From Heterotrichella gracilis (lineage: Eukaryota; Sar; Xanthophyceae; Tribonematales; Xanthonemataceae): 64,000 nucleotides of DNA. The notes under the pieces were generated by a model that worked only from the letters and a program-made list of their open reading frames with translations, had not been told where the DNA came from and ran no database searches. Below, piece after piece: positions 59,001-64,000 of this stretch (position 1 is its first letter; each line of letters starts with the position of its first letter). Made by a program: the position numbers and the translations under genes. The stretch covers positions 62,001-126,000 of the forward strand of contig JAULBX010003555.1 of NCBI GenBank assembly GCA_032358255.1, written 5' to 3'.

Positions 59001-59880
59001 TCAGGCCTTGATCTCCTCAATCTCCACCGTGCTGCCACCCTCCCTGGCCAGGGACTCCCACCTCTCCCGCTCATAGTCCTCAGGGTATTTGAAGTCAGGG
59101 TCACAGTACACCCGGTAGGTGAACATGTGGCAGTCGAGGCACAGGGACTCAGCCTCCCACTTCTTCTTGCCCCTGCACCAGGACTGGGTAAAGTGGTGCT
59201 CCTTGGTGTTCTGGCTGCCGCAGTTGAGGCAGTCGGGCAGGTCGGGGTTGGTCTTCCAGCGGTCCGCCCACTCCTCCACCGTCATGATCTTGAAGCCCGC
59301 GCCGATGGAGGGGTTGATCTCGCAGGGCTCGCCGTTCATGATCTTGCGCCACTCGATGCCGTGCAGGCCCACCTTGGGCTCTGGGTTGATCGACGTTTGG
59401 ATGTCTGCGCGCAGGTTGAGGCAGTACACAAACTGGGGGTCAACCTCCTTCTTCTCAATAGCCTTGGCGTCTCCACCCATGGTGCCCAATCCTGTGAACA
59501 GGATACATAAATTGCACACTCAGACTGGCTGTGGTAGAACACTTGGCAAGAGCAAGTCATGGATTTATATGTCAGACGTGCGGTTCTGTACCTTGTGTGT
59601 CAGCAATCAAGGGGAGGCTCAAGTAGAAGGTGGCTGCCCTGGTGGAGGGCACCTCTCTGTTCAGCCCTGCAATTGAACAGTATATGGTTGTGTTACCACC
59701 TACCCTGCCATATAATATAAATCTCTACAGTGGGCAGTGTGAAGGGAGGGCAGTGTGAAGTGACAAACAAGCTTCTGGGTGAGGTTTGGAAGTGGCTGGC
59801 ACATCGCTCAGGCATGGCATCACTGTGTAGTTCCTCGTAGGCACCCAACTTGTCGGCAGCGCTAAATGACGAGCAAACAT
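59001..59880 (-). CDS. Cysteine-rich, probably metal-binding protein of unknown function
   Basis: Three exons (59880-59850, 59666-59592, 59491-59001) sum in phase to 198 residues. Exons 1 and 2 encode an Arg/Ser/Thr/Leu-rich leader (MFARHLALPT, then EVPSTRAATFYLSLPL) that resembles an organelle-targeting peptide. The body contains FVYCLNLRADIQTSINPEPK, WRKIMNGEPCEINPSIGAGF, and then a cluster of potential metal ligands, CLNCGSQNTKEHHFTQSWC followed by ESLCLDCHMFTYRVYCDPDF. The spacing C-x2-C ... H-H ... C ... C-x2-C-H suggests a zinc-binding fold. The tail is acidic (STVEIEEIKA). I do not recognise the family. A simpler model starting at ATG 59480 within exon 3 is possible. Confidence 0.7.
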
Positions 59881-60810
59881 GCAGGGTGATGGTGTTTGCA
59901 AGAATCTATCATCGATGGTTTCAGCCATACTGCAGCGTGCAGGCAACGGTCGAGAGGGCCTCTTCTTTGCCGCATGTGCACATGGCCGTCACGAACCCAC
60001 GCACCTTTTTATGAAGGGCTTAGTACAGACTGCTTGATTCTTCCAAGTTGTGCGGCCTTCTACACCTGCAGGCACAGCCAAGGTTACTGGGTGTTTTGGG
60101 CTGCTCTGCTCGTTGAAACGACGCGGTGGCAACCAATACGCCACGGGTCATTGCAAAGCGTGCGCGCGTTGCCTACCACCGAGATGCACGGAGTTGTGAT
60201 TGAGCTATGGTAGCATACAGCGAGCCCGTCAAGCTATCGCAATATGCGCCCGACCTGTGCACAACCGTGCATGCATATCTCATGCCCACCCGACCGCGCC
60301 CAAACAACCCATGTGCAGCATACCTTCACTGCACCACAAGCTCCGACACGATACTGACTGTACTATGCAGAGGAGTTGTGCAGTATATTGTGGAAGCAGC
60401 TGGCCAGCGCACCAGCAACGCTTTTTGCCGTTCCACGGCATGCTCCATCTCCCCCCCGTTTGTGCCCGCTTGTATATCTGGCAAGGATGACTAAAACTGT
60501 TGGAGGACAAAGCCTCCGCCCAACGTAAACAGCACATATATGATACGTGTTTTTTTGCCAGGCACGCAGAGGCCACCTTCTTGAGAGTCAGCGGCGTTGC
60601 ACAGTCGAATCGGTATCGCGTACTTTGGCACCCATACGAAGCAAGCGAAGCATATGCATGCGTGTGTAACATATGCATGCCGTGCGCCGATTTACCGTTC
60701 CTAGTTGACCAATAAAACCGGGGATTGCTGTGCTTAACTTGCGTATGTGAATGGCTGTGAACCTCGCTGCTGGACCTCCCCGTCACTAGTCTCGTGCTTG
60801 AACTGCAAGT
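59881..60810. promoter_or_regulatory. Divergent promoter region (Cys-rich protein / PTH2)
   Basis: About 930 bases between two outward-facing starts. It should contain both promoters. Several ATATGCATGC motifs occur near 60268-60680. A long minus-strand open frame (60280-60822) overlaps the PTH2 start in antisense and lacks any domain. Confidence 0.45.
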
Positions 60811-62054
60811 ATGTCGTCGCAATCCACCACCTCGACTTGGCTCACCCTAGGAGCAACTGCAGCCGCGTCCTTTGTTGTTGGATACCAGTTTGCCCTCTAC
60901 AGAAGCAGGCTCACAAGCAAGTCTCTAACCATCAAGCAGATTGACGCCAACGGGACCCCATTCAACCTCGCCCTCAGCGGGCAGTCCAGCCTGAACGGCA
61001 GCCTCCAACCGACGCCTCGCTCCCTGGCGGGGTCCGCCTCAAGCAACAGCATACCCGAGGCCTCTGAGAATGGGGCTGAGAGGTACCACATGATACTGGT
61101 GGTCCGGACGGACTTGACGATGGTAAGGCATGAAGCTGCCATCCTGTGCATTATCACAGTCTGTGTGAGGCACAAGATGAACACTTGAAGTCCACCCGTG
61201 GGCTGGCGTGCGTGACTGCACAGTGCAGTTGAAGATAGCATCTGTTTGACAGCATCACCTCCCACCCAAGTGCACTCTCAGAGGTCTGCGGTTCCCTTCT
61301 CTGCTATCGATATTGGTGCATGCATTACTGAGCCATCCTCCAACATTACTTCCCACATTACTACCCAGTAGTGCATCGAACTTGTGTGCTTTGCTACAGG
61401 GCAAGGGGAAGGTTGCCAAGCAGTGCTGCGGGGCGGCCCTGAGCGCCTTCAAGAAGACCAAGAAGAAGCCAGACCTGCGACCGGCGCTGGTTGCATGGGT
61501 ACGTCATTGGGGTCGTGGTACAGGAACAAATGGGGTCATGTGGGGATGCCTAGCAATGTCAGGCTTGCAAACGCTGTCTCGCCTTCTTCGTGGCACTGAG
61601 CCGTAGTCTGCCTTGGTCCACATGCGCATGTGTGCACACCATGCACTGGCAAGCCTCATTCAGCACCCCTTTTGCGGTGTGCCAGCTGCTGCATAGGTTG
61701 GCCAGACAGTACAAGGTGGTGTTGGTGTAGGCGTGCCAGTGCACTGCTGTGGATGTGTAGGTGTCTGTATCTAGGGCAGCCTGTCATCCACCCTTTTCTC
61801 AGATCTGCTCCCTGACGCCTGTTGCCGCCATGGTACAGGAGCGCACGGGGTCCAGCAAGGTGACCCTAAGGGCACGGAGTGAGGAGGAGCTAGTGGCGCT
61901 CCAGCAGGCAGCCAAGGCAGCGGGGCTGGTCACGCACTGCATGGGGGACACCGAGGTGGCGCACAATGGGGCGCCTTCGCCCATCGTGCTGGCGATCGGA
62001 CCCGCGGCGGTGGACCAGCTGTTGCCGCTCACGGCCCACCTGCAAACGCTGTGA
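60811..62054 (+). CDS. PTH2: Peptidyl-tRNA hydrolase 2, membrane-anchored
   Basis: Releases peptides from prematurely dissociated peptidyl-tRNA. Three exons (60811-61122, 61400-61498, 61803-62054) give 220 residues. An N-terminal hydrophobic segment (WLTLGATAAASFVVGYQFAL) followed by YRSR resembles the anchor of the mitochondrial/outer-membrane form seen in animals. The catalytic domain begins YHMILVVRTDLTMGKGKVAK, the hallmark of the family, with QCCGAALSAFK, SSKVTLRARSEEELVALQQA, and a closing VLAIGPAAVDQLLPLTAHL. Eukaryotic enzymes usually have QCSHA at the QCCGA position, so the histidine there is absent. A 40-residue Ser/Asn-rich linker joins anchor and domain. Confidence 0.93.
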
Positions 62055-62402
62055 ACAGCCTCTTCTGAGCAGACACAGTACAGGCCGAAGCCTGAGCCTA
62101 AGTCAAAGCCTATCAAGCACTACATGGGAGACGTCTTTCTTCTGGAGGGGAACAACAGGGCAAGTGTGCAGCATGCTGTAGCGGTTTGTGGTTGGTCTGC
62201 CAAGGGCGGGTACTGATGGAGCAGACTATTGTTTTGCTCTGAGGACAGCCTCTTCTGAGCAAACACAATAGAGGCATTTGGTGCCTAAGTCAATGCCTAT
62301 CAAACACTAAATTGGTGGCGTCTCTTTTCTGGTGGGGAACAGCAGGACAAGGTTGGGCAGCACGCTGCAGCGGCCGCTGTGGTTGATCTGGCAGGGCGAT
62401 GA
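62053..62402 (+). repeat. Two tandem copies of a ~170-190-base unit after PTH2
   Basis: The first copy starts at the PTH2 stop codon (ACAGCCTCTTCTGAGCAGAC, about 62053) and the second near 62246 (ACAGCCTCTTCTGAGCAAAC). Shared blocks in order include AAGTCAAAGCCTATCAAGCA, GGGAACA, GCAGCATGCTG/GCAGCACGCTG and TGTGGTTG. Divergence is moderate. The repeat covers the 3' UTR, so the duplicate may supply a second polyadenylation region. It ends beside TTTAGGGTTTAGGGTTT at 62405. Confidence 0.85.
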
Positions 62403-63533
62403 TTAGGGTTTAGGGTTTAAACCCAGTGGGGAGCTCGCCAGTAGCACCCCTGTGCGTGAGTGATGTGACAAGCAGGGTGGGGGTGCATGCGGCATCCCAG
62501 GGTACTTTCAATAACATATTTATGCCAAATGGGCTCATGCAGCTCCTCTTTTATGTATGCAAGTTGACCATTTCTTACTGCTGGTTCTTGCAAGGTTAGG
62601 CATAGCCCACTTGGTCTGGTTGATGACTGGTTATTCATCGCACCTGGCCAGCGTCAATTGTGCTGTTGGTCATATATGGCAAGGTCATGCAGAGTGTGGC
62701 ACTACGTCCCTGGTTATAGTGTATGGATGCACTGTCTTTTTGCGAGGGCTATGCATAGTGGCGATGCGCCCTCACTCGCGTCTTTGGGGTTGGTTTTCAA
62801 CTATTTCTGTGGACGCGGCACATCTGCAAGCTGCTGTTTGGCATGGTTCTCAAGGGCACGAGAACTTGTATCTGGAGTTAGTTTACCACCACGTTGGAAT
62901 TTTTACTTATGGAGACTGAAGTTGAGTTGCCGAGCGCTAACAGCGTGTGCAGCAACGTTTCTTTTTTGTGAATTTTGCTGCCTAGGAAAACCCTAGCAAC
63001 CCTAGGCTCTGCAACCAGCTGAAATTGTAAACACACAATCATTAAAGCATCCGCTCCTGCAAGGCCTAGATACAGGAATTTTGAGACAGTTTAACTATGC
63101 GAGCGTTGTAGGTTGTTGTTTTCAGTGCACGTTGCAAATTTTCGGTGCTATATACCGCAGTTGCAACGGCATGCATGCTGACTGGACAGGCACCCAGGCG
63201 ACCACGTAACGCAGTTCAGTTAAAGCTGATAGCAAGGCCAGTCGTTACCAGTCTACTGATCAACGCACTACAATGTGGCTGGCGAACTGTAGAAATGCAG
63301 CGTAGCAGACTTGTACCACAGTTGGCATATGCATGCATATATCACCCAGTTGGTCCGACACACTGACTGATCCATCACACAGTGCGACACTTCACATGCT
63401 CTACACCGAAACAGCACACGCAACAGAAAATGGCCTTGACACTTTATTAACCTGGCAATGGGTGCTGGTACGATACGTTGAGTGCTCATCCCAAAATGTG
63501 GGCCAAAGAGTAGGACTGTTTCACTAGGCGCCA
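62403..63533. other. Intergenic region upstream of methylmalonyl-CoA mutase
   Basis: About 1.1 kb without a recognised gene. It begins with a short telomere-like TTTAGGG tract and includes TGCATGCA palindromes near 63168 and 63328. The distal part should be the promoter of the mutase gene. Confidence 0.45.
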
Positions 63534-64000
63534 ATGTCAGCACTCAGGTTCGCCCAGAAACGTGGGCTCCTTTTCCCATGGCTCAAGTGCTGCTCTGTAC
63601 GTGCCTTCTCCACCCTAGTGGATGACAACCTCTCTCAATGGAGCGCAAATGCCCAAAAGGAGTTGAAGGGAAGGGACCCAGCTGAAGCGCTGGCTTGGGA
63701 GACAATAGATGTACGCAGCAACCCGTGCAAATGGAGGGTTTGGGGCCTGATTATGTGCCTTGTACTACCCTGATCATGTGGGACTTTGCTGAACCACGCC
63801 GTTGCAAATGCCTACATGTACAACATCGCGCAAGCTGTAACCGCACTGTGATTGCAGCTGTATCTCTGTGATCGATGAAGACATGTACTAAAGGGAATGT
63901 TTTTTGTTGCAAGCACTGATACATAATAGCGCAAGGCAGAACATGCATCTCTGTGACAGACATGCCGCGCCATGCCACGCCATGCCACACTGACCTACCC
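63534..64000 (+). CDS. Methylmalonyl-CoA mutase, N-terminal part (runs off the window)
   Basis: The mitochondrial enzyme interconverts methylmalonyl-CoA and succinyl-CoA using adenosylcobalamin. Only exon 1 (63534-63710, 59 codons) is inside the window, ending at a GTACGC donor; the rest is intron. The start encodes an arginine-containing mitochondrial leader (RFAQKRGLLFPWLKCCSVRA), then LSQWSANAQKELKGRDPAEA and LAWETID, which matches the conserved N-terminal element of mutases (WxxxAxKxLKGxxPxxLxWxTxDG). Assignment rests on this short match only, so it is probable. If correct, the alga uses or depends on vitamin B12. Confidence 0.65.

Noticed and set aside
60280-60822. 180-codon minus-strand open frame
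   Set aside because: It overlaps the PTH2 start in antisense, is rich in Cys/Ser/His without pattern, and lies in the divergent promoter.

Overview
The window looks like nuclear DNA of a green alga (Chlorophyta), most likely trebouxiophyte-like. The genes are intron-dense with canonical GT-AG borders. They include plastid proteins (a PAP/fibrillin, a transit-peptide membrane protein) and a plant-type NADP-malic enzyme. Plant-type telomere motifs (TTTAGGG/CCCTAAA) are scattered through introns and spacers. The clade is an inference; no marker gene fixes the species. Exon models were built by hand from reading frame, splice sites and phase. Those whose exon lengths sum to an open frame are the most secure.

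Layout: F-box/LRR gene (+, 1851-3272); small PDI-like thioredoxin protein (-, 3852-4744), divergent from mRNA cap guanine-N7 methyltransferase (+, 5246-8226); a 20-exon gene fusing armadillo repeats, a PCMT-like domain and a RAF-like kinase (-, 9522-19170); RCE1 CAAX protease (+, 21206-23472); a possible 132-residue ORF (-, 24044-24442); an alanine-rich secreted protein (+, 25176-27583); NADP-malic enzyme (-, 29094-35339), divergent from a PRA1-like Rab acceptor (+, 36474-38995); plastid fibrillin (+, 40060-42309); a small membrane protein (-, 42543-42990) head to head with a TCP11-family gene (+, 43001-50724); a RING-finger protein (-, 51821-55253); a plastid single-pass membrane protein (-, 56279-58131); a cysteine-rich protein (-, 59001-59880); peptidyl-tRNA hydrolase 2 (+, 60811-62054); and the first exon of methylmalonyl-CoA mutase (+, 63534 to the window end). 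These are ordinary housekeeping, trafficking and organelle genes; I see no operon-like functional cluster.

The most unusual signal is structural. At least eleven exon edges in four genes have been copied into the adjoining intron, giving 2 to 6 degenerate copies of splice site plus 25-75 bases of exon, often joined by telomere-like TTTAGGG repeats. The malic enzyme gene alone has five such arrays. Other points of interest are the ARM-PCMT-kinase fusion, strong over-representation of the palindrome TGCATGCA in non-coding DNA, and one-base frame slips, several at homopolymer runs, in five genes that look like consensus errors.
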